Source of the DNA: JANMMJ01 sp964543235
GTDB taxonomy: Bacteria; Pseudomonadota; Alphaproteobacteria; Rhizobiales; Aestuariivirgaceae
Assembly (NCBI GenBank): GCA_964543235.1
Contig: CAZIXE010000044.1
Coordinates: 1 to 27,870, forward strand
Direction: 5' to 3'
Length of the DNA stretch: 27,870 nt
Shown here: piece by piece, positions 1 through 8,100 of the stretch
How the letters are laid out: each line of letters starts with the position of its first letter
How positions within the stretch are numbered: the stretch's first letter is position 1
Notes under the pieces: model-generated
Database searches by the model: none
Seen by the model: only the letters and a program-made list of their open reading frames with translations
What the model was told of the DNA's origin: nothing
Translations under genes and position numbers: made by a program

Positions 1-111
1 GCATACCATGACCGCCTTCACGGCCGAATTTGCTGAACCTTCAGGACACTACCTGCCGAACGGGTTGTCGATGGTCCGCAGGGCTCTCTTCTGAAGATGG
101 TGGCCGTGCTT

Positions 112-1971
112 TCAGCTGTCCAATCCCTTGCGGAGTGGCAGCCACAGCGACACCGTGGTGCCATTGCCAGGCTCTGAACGGGTGGTGAGGACCGCATCGA
201 GGGCCTCGGCGCGGCTGGCCATGTTGCGCAGACCATGACCGGGTGTTCCACCCCGATCGGCAAAACCCCGACCGTTGTCGCTAACCTCGACGGTGATGCC
301 CGGCCCGCCTTCGCGATCCTCCGGGAAGCAGCGCACGGCGACCCTGGTCGCCTGGGCGTGACTCACGACATTGGCGAAGGCTTCCTGGAAGATGCGGAGA
401 ACGTGGAGGGCATTGACACTGTCCAGCCAATCAAGTTCCGGTACCTCCTCGACCCGCCAGTCGAAAGCAATTCCGGCTTTCCGGAAATCGGGCTCGAGCC
501 TGTGGCGCAGACTCGCCAATAGTGTCGGCACGTTGCCCTGCACGGGCTCAAGAGAATCGACGGCAACGCGCAAGTCGGTCAGCACCCGCTTCAAAATGGC
601 GACAGCATTCACCGGCTCGGCCTGACGCTCCGACGCAGCGATGGCGGCGATCAGGCTCGAGCCGATGCCATCATGGATTTCGCGCATGAGGCGATCACGC
701 TCCTCATTGACTGCATTGGCCACCATGAGAACGCGGCGGGCCGCCTCGCTCGCAGCAAGGCTTGCCGTGGCTGCGCGCGAGCGGTTCTCCAGCAGAATGT
801 TGAGGTTTTCCTCGAGTGAGAGTGCAGCGAGGAGGCGGCGGCCAAAGGACAGAACGAAGATGGACACGCAAAGGAGTGCGGCATACGGCGACAGATTGAA
901 GCCGGCGCCAGAGTCCGGGCTTGCCGCCACTGCCTGGTCATGAAGGAGGGCGGCGACTCCCGCCAGTGTTGCCCCTGCGGCGAGCAGGTTGCCATATCCC
1001 GGCGCCTGCCACGTTCCCCAGGCATATTGGGCAAGGACAGGCATGGCAGCCAGGCCCAGGATCGCCGTTGCTGTAGCCGCCTCCGCCGGATAAGCAAGAA
1101 GGGCCGGGGCAATCAGCAGGGTGGCCGCGGCACCCGCTGCCAGCCATGCCAGACTGTTCTTGAACCGGAACAGGGAGATGCCCATTCCCCAGAATGTATA
1201 GAGGAGGCCCAGGGCAGCCAGCCGCAGCGCAGGCTCGAGACTGCCAGCAGGCATTACAAGGAAGCGCAGATTGCTGAAGAACCACAAGGCAGCCATGAGG
1301 GCAAGCCAGGCCAACGTGATTTCCTTGCGACGCATCAGCCAGAACACCAGCGCCAATATGCCGAGGGCAGCGAGAATGGCGTTGATGAGACGAGGGGCCT
1401 CGACCGCCAGCGTCACATCGCGCTGGTAGCGCGGCACCAACGCCGCAACGGTGCCGATACGGATACCGGCCACGGTGCCAGTCTCTGCAAAGCGGATGGT
1501 GACCGCGTTGCTCCCAGAAACAAGTTTTTCGGCCGGAAGGGACAGGATGGCGGGAGCGAAGGGCGAGGGGTACCCCGCCAGGCTGCCAGGCTGCTGGAGA
1601 TAGAGTTCGCTGCCATTGAGCAGGACTGCCTGCCAAGGTGGCGCCCGGTCCAACATCAGGGCCAAATCCTCACCTGTCGCCGGCCTGGCGAAGGGGAGTC
1701 GGAGCCAGAAGCCCGCTGCCGCGTCCGCTCCAAGCGCCGCGGGCGTGAGCGGCAGGGCCATGGCCTTCCAGCCGGCCGCGGGGGCACTCGCGGATGGTTC
1801 CGCGGCGAACTCGACTGTATCCAGCTCGACGTTAGCAGTCTGCTTCATCGCGGCCCGGGCGGAGGGCGAGACGGCACCGAACCAGAAGACCAGCAGGATC
1901 AATAGCGCCGCCAGGAGATCATCGCTGAATGCGCTTGTTCGCCGTATGCGGCTGGCTGGCGCCGGTTCCAT
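112..1971 (-). CDS. Membrane sensor histidine kinase, NarL/DesK-like (HisKA_3) type
   Basis: This 619-aa protein probably senses an envelope signal and phosphorylates the response regulator encoded 21 bases upstream. Seen: one N-terminal hydrophobic segment (about residues 19-38), an extracytoplasmic stretch to about 190, then a run of hydrophobic helices between about 193 and 380. A short coiled linker leads to a dimerisation/phosphoacceptor motif REIHDGIGSSL with His433. The ATPase domain has an N-box (QEAFANVVSHAQ, Asn534), DNGRGF at 565-570 and GHGLRNM at 578-584. The HisKA_3 plus HATPase arrangement is that of kinases paired with LuxR/NarL-type regulators. It is the last gene of the probable methyltransferase-regulator-kinase operon. 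Its ligand cannot be inferred. Control of the adjacent T6SS is plausible from location only. Confidence 0.9.
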   Translation of the reverse strand: MEPAPASRIRRTSAFSDDLLAALLILLVFWFGAVSPSARAAMKQTANVELDTVEFAAEPSASAPAAGWKAMALPLTPAALGADAAAGFWLRLPFARPATGEDLALMLDRAPPWQAVLLNGSELYLQQPGSLAGYPSPFAPAILSLPAEKLVSGSNAVTIRFAETGTVAGIRIGTVAALVPRYQRDVTLAVEAPRLINAILAALGILALVFWLMRRKEITLAWLALMAALWFFSNLRFLVMPAGSLEPALRLAALGLLYTFWGMGISLFRFKNSLAWLAAGAAATLLIAPALLAYPAEAATATAILGLAAMPVLAQYAWGTWQAPGYGNLLAAGATLAGVAALLHDQAVAASPDSGAGFNLSPYAALLCVSIFVLSFGRRLLAALSLEENLNILLENRSRAATASLAASEAARRVLMVANAVNEERDRLMREIHDGIGSSLIAAIAASERQAEPVNAVAILKRVLTDLRVAVDSLEPVQGNVPTLLASLRHRLEPDFRKAGIAFDWRVEEVPELDWLDSVNALHVLRIFQEAFANVVSHAQATRVAVRCFPEDREGGPGITVEVSDNGRGFADRGGTPGHGLRNMASRAEALDAVLTTRSEPGNGTTVSLWLPLRKGLDS

Positions 1972-1992
1972 CGTCGGGGCGCGGCGGGCAAT

Positions 1993-2676
1993 TCACATGC
2001 GGCGCATGTCGATCAGGCCGAGACTGGAAGCCTCATAGACGGCTTCGGAGCGCGAACTCACTTCCATCTTGCGGTAGATGCTCTTGACATAGGTGGCAAT
2101 GGTCTGGGTCGAGAGCGAAAGGATTCCGCCGATCTCCGAATAGGAGAAACCGCGGGACAGGAGGTTGAGAACTTCGAGTTCGCGCGGGGTCAGAGCGCAT
2201 GGATTGCGCTGCCTGTCTTCCGTATTGCTGGCTGGCGGCTGCAGGTTCTTGAGCAGCTGGCGTGCGATAATCGGGCTGATGGGCGAGCCGCCGCGGCGGA
2301 TTTCGCGGATGCTTTCGGCGCAGTTGTCGAATCGCACATCCTTCAAGAGATAGCCGCGGGCCCCTGCCTTGATGCTGTCGAGAACCTTGGTCTGGTCGGC
2401 AAACACCGTAATCACGATGATATCGACGTCCGGATATCGCCGGGCCGCCTCCCTGATGAGGGTTGTTCCTGAACCATCCGGCAGACCCAGGTCACACAAC
2501 ATCACGTCGAAGCCGCCTGCCTCAATGAGTTCCAGTCCCTTCGTGGCGTTCCTGGCGACGGCGACGATGTCGATGTCGTCGACCGCATCCAGGGCCGCAT
2601 GAATGCGGTCAAGCGCTGAAGGATCATCTTCGATAACGATGGTCCGGATCGGGTGTGATGGCTGCGGTTCGGTCAT
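1993..2676 (-). CDS. NarL/FixJ-family response regulator
   Basis: This is a DNA-binding response regulator of 227 aa with the start used here. The receiver domain (about 10-125) has acidic residues Asp17/Asp18, phosphoacceptor Asp62 in VMLCDLGLPDGSG, Thr90 and Lys112 in GYLLKD. A LuxR-type helix-turn-helix follows at about 161-226 (LTPRELEVLNLLSRG, then TIATYVKSIYRKM). I chose the ATG at 2676 because the family normally begins a few residues before the first receiver strand and AAGGA lies just upstream, though its spacing is short. An in-frame ATG at 2766 would add 30 proline- and alanine-rich residues, so the true start is not certain. The gene lies between the methyltransferase and the kinase genes on the same strand. 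It may bind the divergent promoter region in front of tssB, but this is inference. Confidence 0.9.
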   Translation of the reverse strand: MTEPQPSHPIRTIVIEDDPSALDRIHAALDAVDDIDIVAVARNATKGLELIEAGGFDVMLCDLGLPDGSGTTLIREAARRYPDVDIIVITVFADQTKVLDSIKAGARGYLLKDVRFDNCAESIREIRRGGSPISPIIARQLLKNLQPPASNTEDRQRNPCALTPRELEVLNLLSRGFSYSEIGGILSLSTQTIATYVKSIYRKMEVSSRSEAVYEASSLGLIDMRRM

Positions 2677-2784
2677 GTTCCTTGATGAGGCCGGTGGCGC
2701 CGGGACTGCCGGCGCAGCGCGGAACGGAGGAAGAATGCGGCAGGGCTCTTCCCGTGTCCAGCCCATTCATAGAAAGCCGGGCGG

Positions 2785-4365
2785 TCAGGAGCAAAGCAGA
2801 CCTGCTCGCGCAAAGCCTCGCAATTCCTTGTCGACCGCCTCTCGTGCGGCGTCGGCCAGCGGCTGGCCGCCGGCAACGGGGGCACCGGCCCGGCTCAAGG
2901 CCACGCCGCCCGACTCCGCAAGCCGGACGAGACTGTCGGCGAGGTCGGCCGCGGTTCGGGTTCCGTCGGCCAAGGGCAAGAGGAAGCGCGCCTGGTCGTT
3001 GATCTTGTAGGCCACGTGGCGCTGCGTGGTCGTGTAGTCGAGATTGAGGGCGATGTCGGAGCGAGCCAGTGGCCATGCTATGGGCCTTGCGACGGGCCAC
3101 CTGGGACAATCCAGTGGCTGCAGCGAGATGTCGATCAGTCCCATGCAGACCAGTTTCCGGATGGCCTCCGCCACCGCCTGGCGGGTAGCGGCCGGGCCAT
3201 CGCCCGGCAGGAGGTCGTCCATGCAGGCACTCGACGGTGTGCGCGCAATCAGATCCGTCACGGCCGCGGCAACGGCCTCGTCACTGACCTGGACACCGAG
3301 GTCGCTTCCATCCCTGATCCACCAGCCTTCCTGCGCGTCCTTCTCAACCTTCAGGTCGAAGGGGGCCGTGAGGTGCATGCGATCGACCGCCGGCAGATTG
3401 CTCGTGAGATCCAATTCTCTACGCTGGAACTCCCTGACGAGAAGAGCATGGCGAAACGTACGCCCGGTCACGATGTCGGTGTATTGCTCGCTGGCCAGGA
3501 AATCGTTGTGGCCGAGAACGCGAATCAGGGAGGCGCGCTCCGGTCCGGCATTCTCGGGGATGGCTGTGAGGATATGGGCGTCGCCGAGGTAGTTCAGTCC
3601 GGCCCGACTCGCCAATAGGCAGAAGGCAGTCAGGGTCATGGGCGTGTTGTCGGACTCGAGGAGTTCGTGATGCAGATAGTAGTCAGGCTGGGCTGTTAGC
3701 CGCTTCAGTTCATTCCGCCAGACCGAACCATAGGTCGTGCGCTCATTGGTGAAGCGCGACAACGCCTCGAACAGCGAGCGGATCTCAAAGGCCTTTTCCG
3801 AAGGTGAAGCGAAGCGACCGGCGTGGGCAATCGCAGCATCGCGGATCACTTGCAGAAGCCGCCAGCCTGGCAACACGTTAAAGCTGATTGTGGCAAGGCC
3901 ATTGGGCGACAGGAGTGCGGCACAGCGTTGGAGAATGGCCTCGCGCACCGCCGGCGATACCCAGCTGAAGACGCCATGGCAGATGATGTAGTCAAAGGGG
4001 CCATCGGTGGCCTGCAGTTCCGTAACGCTGCGCTCGGCAAGGCTAATGTTGGAAAGCCTGGCGTGATCGACCCTTCTGCGCCCCTCGGCGATCTGCCTGG
4101 CGGAGACGTCGATGCCGAGAAAGGAGGCCTGCGGAAAGCGCGCGGCCAGAGGGATGATGTGGCCGCCTGAGGCGCAGCCGATCTCCAGCACGCGTGCTGT
4201 TGCCGGATCTGGCGGGGCAAAACCGTAGAGAACCGCCGTCGCGCCAATCCGCGCCGGTTGGAGCAGGGCGAATGGAAAGGAGCCATAGGGTACTTCGTCG
4301 TACTGTCTTGCGGTCAGCGCGATGCCGTCCCCGCTTTCGTCTGGATGGCCTGGATATCCTGTCAC
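2785..4365 (-). CDS. Class I SAM-dependent methyltransferase with methyltransferase regulatory domain (protein methyltransferase-like)
   Basis: This 526-aa protein probably transfers a methyl group from S-adenosylmethionine. Seen: the Rossmann-fold SAM motif VLEIGCASGGH (59-69), the acidic strand-2 motif LGIDVS (83-88), and FDYIICHGVFSWV (124-136) for the later motifs. A middle region (about 210-320) contains GRTFRHALLVR, typical of the methyltransferase regulatory domain (PF10119), and a C-terminal region of about 200 residues follows. The same combination occurs in rickettsial protein-lysine methyltransferases, so a protein substrate is reasonable but not shown. The start is GTG, preceded by a strong GGGGAG ribosome site with 6-base spacing. 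It is the first gene of the left operon and diverges from tssB. A methyltransferase is not a standard T6SS component. Confidence 0.85.
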   Translation of the reverse strand: MTGYPGHPDESGDGIALTARQYDEVPYGSFPFALLQPARIGATAVLYGFAPPDPATARVLEIGCASGGHIIPLAARFPQASFLGIDVSARQIAEGRRRVDHARLSNISLAERSVTELQATDGPFDYIICHGVFSWVSPAVREAILQRCAALLSPNGLATISFNVLPGWRLLQVIRDAAIAHAGRFASPSEKAFEIRSLFEALSRFTNERTTYGSVWRNELKRLTAQPDYYLHHELLESDNTPMTLTAFCLLASRAGLNYLGDAHILTAIPENAGPERASLIRVLGHNDFLASEQYTDIVTGRTFRHALLVREFQRRELDLTSNLPAVDRMHLTAPFDLKVEKDAQEGWWIRDGSDLGVQVSDEAVAAAVTDLIARTPSSACMDDLLPGDGPAATRQAVAEAIRKLVCMGLIDISLQPLDCPRWPVARPIAWPLARSDIALNLDYTTTQRHVAYKINDQARFLLPLADGTRTAADLADSLVRLAESGGVALSRAGAPVAGGQPLADAAREAVDKELRGFARAGLLCS

Positions 4366-4405
4366 CGCGGGCTCCCCTGTCGGCCTCGTTCAATCATTCT
4401 AGAAC

Positions 4406-4421
4406 AACCCGGCGCCGGTTT
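4406..4421. promoter_or_regulatory. Candidate operator: near-palindrome upstream of the methyltransferase
   Basis: The 16 bases AACCCGGCGCCGGTTT form an inverted repeat with one mismatched pair, around a perfect 10-base core CCGGCGCCGG. It lies 41 bases upstream of the methyltransferase GTG and about 4 bases from a minus-strand TAGAAT hexamer, a position suited to a repressor or autoregulator. Palindromes of C and G are not rare in high-GC DNA, so confidence is low. Confidence 0.3.
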
Positions 4422-4687
4422 GCTCCCACAATGCAAGAGACACAGACTGACAAGCCATTGCGCCCCATGACGGCCAGAATGGCCGGATTTCCCAGTGGCC
4501 CAGCCCTTGATCAATTCTCATGAACGGGGTCGAACAGGAGCGGGCAAACTGGTGCGGAGCACTGCGGGCAGAGGCGCGTCCGACATCCCACAATTGGGTA
4601 TTCCGCCGGCCGGTCAATTGCGCCAAATTGCTCGGAGCAAGTCGAGGCGTATCGCATTCAGACCGTTCCTTGCTGCGGCGCCCCATT

Positions 4688-4724
4688 GTCAGGTTTCGGA
4701 GCTTGCGTTATGGTCAGGTTCCGG
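4688..4724 (+). repeat. Direct repeat pair upstream of tssB
   Basis: Two 12-base copies that differ at one position, GTCAGGTTTCGG (4688-4699) and GTCAGGTTCCGG (4713-4724), are spaced 25 bases start to start, somewhat more than two helical turns. They lie 37-74 bases before the tssB start. This arrangement suits a dimeric or tandem activator, possibly the nearby NarL-type regulator, but no binding evidence exists in the sequence alone. Confidence 0.4.
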
Positions 4725-4761
4725 GGCCGGGACTGCAACTAGATGTAGAGAGCAGACTGCT

Positions 4762-5289
4762 ATGGCTGACAGCGGACAGAAGTTCATCAGGCGAAACCGT
4801 CCTCCCCGCGTTCAAATCGAGTATCAGGACCCCCATAACGGCGACAAAATGGTCGAGCTGCCATTCGTCATGGGTGTGCTGTCCGACCTGTCGGGAAATG
4901 CATCTGAGGTTGAGAAACCGCCAATCGCCGATCGCAAGTTCCTCGAATTCGACATGGACAATTTCGATGACCGCATGAAGGCGATCAAGCCCGGCATTTC
5001 CTTCCAGGTGACCAACAGGCTTGGCGATTCTGCCGGCAACGAAAAGATCGGCGTCCAACTCAAGTTTGAAAAGATGGCCGACCTCAATCCGGCAGCCGTC
5101 GTGCGCCAGGTGCCGGCGCTGGCGAAACTGCTCAAGGCGCGGGAACAGCTGGCCAATCTGCAGCGCTACATGGATGGCAAGGTTGCCGCAGAAGATCAGC
5201 TCAAGTCGCTCCTCAGGGACCCGGAGCTGATGCGCCTCTTGAGAGAGAAACAGGCCTCGTCAGGCGGCGACGAGGAAGCGGCGTCCTGA
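4762..5289 (+). CDS. tssB: T6SS contractile sheath small subunit TssB (VipA)
   Basis: TssB pairs with TssC to form the contractile sheath that drives the Hcp tube out of the cell. The 175-aa length is normal for the family. Recognisable family segments are RVQIEYQ near the N-terminus, ELPFVMGVLSDLSG (about 32-45) and FLEFDMDNFDDRMKAIKP (about 60-77), followed by the helical C-terminus. I chose the ATG at 4762 because the protein then begins MADSGQKFIRRNRPP, as in homologues; the open frame extends further upstream but that part has no family resemblance. It is the first gene of the rightward T6SS operon, 47 bases before tssC. Confidence 0.96.
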   Translation: MADSGQKFIRRNRPPRVQIEYQDPHNGDKMVELPFVMGVLSDLSGNASEVEKPPIADRKFLEFDMDNFDDRMKAIKPGISFQVTNRLGDSAGNEKIGVQLKFEKMADLNPAAVVRQVPALAKLLKAREQLANLQRYMDGKVAAEDQLKSLLRDPELMRLLREKQASSGGDEEAAS

Positions 5290-5336
5290 TCCGCGACAGA
5301 GTGGCAAGAACGGACAAGAGCTCGATGGAGGCTTGA

Positions 5337-6830
5337 ATGGCCCAGGAACAGGAATCAGTCCAACAAGGCGGTGCAGCGCAAGTCCGCGACCCAGAGGCAT
5401 TCTCAGAGCTGCTAAGAAAGAGTTTCAGGCCGCGCAACGAAAGCGCCGCCGCAGAGGTCCAGAATGCTGTCACGGCTCTGGTACAGCAGGCACTCGAGGA
5501 TACGTCCCTCGTCAAGGAAGACGTTCTCGACACAATTGACGGCATGATAGCGAGGCTCGACGAACAGCTGTCGAAGCAGCTGAACGAGATCATCCATGCT
5601 CCCGAGTTCCAGCAGATCGAAAGCGCCTGGCGCGGTCTGCACTACCTCGTCTTCAATTCCGAGACCGACACCTCGCTCAAGATCCGCGTAATGAATGTCG
5701 GGAAGAACGAACTCTATCGGGAATTCAAGGTCTATCCCGGTGCGCGCTGGGACCAGAGCCCAATATTCAAGAAACTCTATGAGGCCGAGTATGGCACGCT
5801 GGGTGGAGAGCCCTATGGCTGCCTGGTGGGCGACTACTACTTCGATCACTCGCCAGTCGACGTACAACTGCTCCGTGACATCAGCAAGGTCGTGGCGTCG
5901 ATGCATGCACCCTTCTTCGCCGGGGCGAGCGCGTCGCTCCTCGGCATGGACAGCTGGAATGAACTGACCAATCCCCGGGATATCGGCAAGATCTTCGATA
6001 CGCCGGACTATGCCGCGTTCAAGTCGCTGCGTGACCAGCCGGATTCCCGGTATGTCGGCCTGTGCATGCCACGGGTGCTCGCCCGCCAGCCCTATGGGGC
6101 GAAATCAGAGCCGGTAGAGGAATTCGGCTTCGAGGAGGATACCGACGGGCACAAGGGCGAGAAGTATAGCTGGATGAATGCGGCTTTTGCGATGGCCGCC
6201 AATGTCAATCGGGCATTCAAGGAATATGGCTGGACGGTCCGCATTCGCGGCGTCGAGTCGGGTGGCGAGGTGATCAATCTGCCGACCCACACTTTCCCCA
6301 CTGACGATGGCGGCGTCGACATGAAGTGCCCGACCGAAATTTCAATCAGCGACCGTCGCGAAGCCGAACTTTCGAAAGCGGGGCTGCTGCCGCTCATCCA
6401 TCGCAAGAACACCGACAAGGCCGCCTTCATCGGGGCGCAGTCCCTGTACAAGCCGAAGAAGATGATGAAAGAGGAAGATACTGCCTCGGAGAACCTGTCG
6501 TCGCGCATTCCATATATGTTCGCCGTTTCGCGCTTTGCGCATTACCTGAAATGCATGGTGCGCGACAAGATCGGTGCCACGATGGAGGAGGATCAGCTGC
6601 AGCGCTGGCTACAGGAGTGGATCAACAAGTATGTCGATGGCGACCCCAAGAACTCGAGCGAACTGACCAAGGCGAGGAAGCCCTTGGCGGATGCCAAGGT
6701 GGAGGTTTTCCCGGACGAGGAGAATCCCGGCTACTACGCCGCACGGTTCTACCTGCGGCCACACTATCAGCTTGAAGGAATGGATATCGGAATGAGTCTC
6801 GTTTCAAGACTTCCAGGCCAGCAAGGCTGA
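5337..6830 (+). CDS. tssC: T6SS contractile sheath large subunit TssC (VipB)
   Basis: TssC is the large sheath subunit, 497 aa here, close to the family norm of about 490-500. Family hallmarks include LDEQLSKQLNEIIHAPEFQ followed by ESAWRGLHYLVF (about 73-105), the stretch around PYGCLVGDYYFDHSP (about 160), and the C-terminal RFYLRPHYQLEGMDIGMSLVSRLP. The start has a good GGAGG site (5327-5331) five bases before the ATG. In related systems ClpV recognises an N-terminal helix of TssC in the contracted sheath and disassembles it, and clpV lies in the same operon. Confidence 0.97.
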   Translation: MAQEQESVQQGGAAQVRDPEAFSELLRKSFRPRNESAAAEVQNAVTALVQQALEDTSLVKEDVLDTIDGMIARLDEQLSKQLNEIIHAPEFQQIESAWRGLHYLVFNSETDTSLKIRVMNVGKNELYREFKVYPGARWDQSPIFKKLYEAEYGTLGGEPYGCLVGDYYFDHSPVDVQLLRDISKVVASMHAPFFAGASASLLGMDSWNELTNPRDIGKIFDTPDYAAFKSLRDQPDSRYVGLCMPRVLARQPYGAKSEPVEEFGFEEDTDGHKGEKYSWMNAAFAMAANVNRAFKEYGWTVRIRGVESGGEVINLPTHTFPTDDGGVDMKCPTEISISDRREAELSKAGLLPLIHRKNTDKAAFIGAQSLYKPKKMMKEEDTASENLSSRIPYMFAVSRFAHYLKCMVRDKIGATMEEDQLQRWLQEWINKYVDGDPKNSSELTKARKPLADAKVEVFPDEENPGYYAARFYLRPHYQLEGMDIGMSLVSRLPGQQG

Positions 6831-6943
6831 GATTCGACGCAGTTTTGTAAGTTCTGACATCTGACCCAACTGTAGCCTGACAAGCCACGCTTGAGCGGAT
6901 GGAATGAGGATTGTTGTCTCAACTCAACCCACGGAGATGTCCA

Positions 6944-7429
6944 ATGGCTGTAGACATGTTTATCAAGATTGACGGTATCAAGGGCGAAGCACAGGACAAG
7001 GCGCACGTTGCCGAAATCGACGTGCTGGCCTGGTCCTGGGGCGGCAGCCAGTCGGGAACCGCCCATGTGGGCGGCGGCCAGGGATCAGGCAAGGTCAATG
7101 TGCAGGACCTGAGTTTCACGAAGTATGTGGACAGCGCTTCCTGCGCCCTGTTCTTCAAGATGTGCAAGGGCGAACACATCAAGGATGCGAGCCTCGTCGT
7201 GCGCAAGGCGGCCGGCGACAAGCCCCTTGAGTACCTCAAGCTGAAAATGGAGGACATCATCGTTACCAATGTTTCCACCGGCGGATCCGGCGGGGAAGAC
7301 CGCCTGACCGAGAACGTCAGCCTGAACTTTTCGAAGTTCAAGATGGAGTACTTCGTGCAGGACGAGAAGGGTGTAGGCAAGTCGGCGGGCGAAGTGGGCT
7401 GGGACATCGCGGCAAACACCAAAGCGTGA
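6944..7429 (+). CDS. hcp: T6SS inner tube protein Hcp (TssD)
   Basis: Hcp forms stacked hexameric rings that make the expelled inner tube and can carry small effectors. The 161-aa protein starts MAVDMFIKIDGIKGEAQD and continues with HVAEIDVLAWSWGGSQSG, both standard for the family. FTKYVDSASCALFFKMCKGEHI and the C-terminal LNFSKFKMEYF also match. I chose the ATG at 6944, with GGAG at 6933-6936, over a TTG at 6911 that lacks family resemblance. Hcp is flanked by non-coding gaps of 113 and 118 bases, larger than most gaps in this operon, and a strong hairpin follows it. Both would fit differential hcp expression. Confidence 0.97.
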   Translation: MAVDMFIKIDGIKGEAQDKAHVAEIDVLAWSWGGSQSGTAHVGGGQGSGKVNVQDLSFTKYVDSASCALFFKMCKGEHIKDASLVVRKAAGDKPLEYLKLKMEDIIVTNVSTGGSGGEDRLTENVSLNFSKFKMEYFVQDEKGVGKSAGEVGWDIAANTKA

Positions 7430-7445
7430 TTGATACAGTGCGAAA

Positions 7446-7487
7446 GGGCGGCCGGCCGGAGCAAATGATGTTGCGTCCGGCGGCCCC
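7446..7487 (+). other. Strong RNA hairpin between hcp and tssE
   Basis: The left arm GGGCGGCCGGCCGGAGCAA (7446-7464) can pair with TTGC (7471-7474) and TCCGGCGGCCCC (7476-7487), with small bulges, around the six-base loop ATGATG. No run of T follows, so it is not a classical intrinsic terminator. It sits 17 bases after the hcp stop and 61 before tssE. It could protect the 3' end of a processed hcp mRNA or partly attenuate downstream transcription. Confidence 0.5.
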
Positions 7488-7547
7488 TGACCAGTTGTAG
7501 CAGCAGGAGAGCCGGCGTATGGTGTCCGGCAGGCCAGCGAAGAACCG

Positions 7548-8096
7548 ATGAGCCGTGGCCGCGAAAAGGAGCGGTTCATTCCGCCGATCATGCAGGCATT
7601 CAGAGCTGCCTTCAGGCAGCGGGACGCCGGGAAGCTTATTGACGTCAAGAACGAGGCCGGCGAACGCATCATTCCCGGAAGACGATCCTCCCCGCGAAGC
7701 GCGGTTGACGAGGCGGTGCTGCGGCAGGAACTTGCCGATGACATTTCTGCGCTGCTCAACACCGTTAACCTGGCGGCCGCCACAGATCTCGGACCCTTCG
7801 ATCAGGTTAAGAAGTCGATCCTCAACTACGGTATCCGGGACCTCACCGGTGTTACCAGCAACGACGGAGTTGCCGACGAGATCGCCCGCAATCTCCACGA
7901 TGTGTTGTCGCAATATGAGTCGAGACTGGTTCCGGGTTCAATCGTCATCCGAAAGGAAAGAAGCTCGGACGACGCTTCCGGCCTCATCCGCCTGCATATA
8001 ACTGCGGAAATGTATTCGACGCCGGTCGATCTTGCTGTTGAGTTCATTGCGGACATCGAACCGGCGAGCGGCAAGGCCACGCTGGCAAAGGCCTAG
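7548..8096 (+). CDS. tssE: T6SS baseplate protein TssE (gp25-like)
   Basis: TssE is the homologue of phage T4 gp25, a baseplate wedge protein that starts sheath assembly. In the 182-aa product the gp25 family signature appears as LRQELADDISALLNTVN followed by KKSILNYGIRDLTG (about 90-105). The C-terminal half (LIRLHITAEMYSTPVDLAVEFIADI) is the expected strand-rich end. The N-terminus (RFIPPIMQAFRAAF) is also typical. It is slightly longer than many TssE proteins. The start at 7548 has no strong ribosome site. The gene ends only four bases before tssF, implying translational coupling. Confidence 0.93.
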   Translation: MSRGREKERFIPPIMQAFRAAFRQRDAGKLIDVKNEAGERIIPGRRSSPRSAVDEAVLRQELADDISALLNTVNLAAATDLGPFDQVKKSILNYGIRDLTGVTSNDGVADEIARNLHDVLSQYESRLVPGSIVIRKERSSDDASGLIRLHITAEMYSTPVDLAVEFIADIEPASGKATLAKA

Positions 8097-8100
8097 CAAT

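Larger units (their letters stand above)
4366..4761. promoter_or_regulatory. Divergent intergenic region between the methyltransferase operon and tssB
   Basis: These 396 bases contain no credible coding sequence. They must carry the promoters for the leftward methyltransferase-regulator-kinase operon and for the rightward T6SS operon. I see a 16-base near-palindrome with a TAGAAT-like -10 hexamer beside it on the minus strand (4396-4401), and a pair of direct repeats at 4688-4724 close to tssB. I found no convincing sigma-54 (TGGCAC-N5-TTGC) site. The ribosome site before tssB is weak (AGAGAG around 4747-4752). Confidence 0.6.

Noticed and set aside
940..1905. A 321-codon plus-strand open frame opposite the histidine kinase
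   Set aside because: The opposite strand encodes a convincing kinase; this translation is rich in Arg, Gln and Gly without domains.
4744..4754. An 11-base word TGTAGAGAGCA shared between the tssB upstream region and 27818-27828
   Set aside because: A match of 11 bases is expected by chance many times in a window of this size, and the contexts differ.
6831..6943. Possible sigma-54 promoter before hcp
   Set aside because: The best match (TGACAAGCCACGCTTGA) lacks the required GG and GC dinucleotides at the right spacing.
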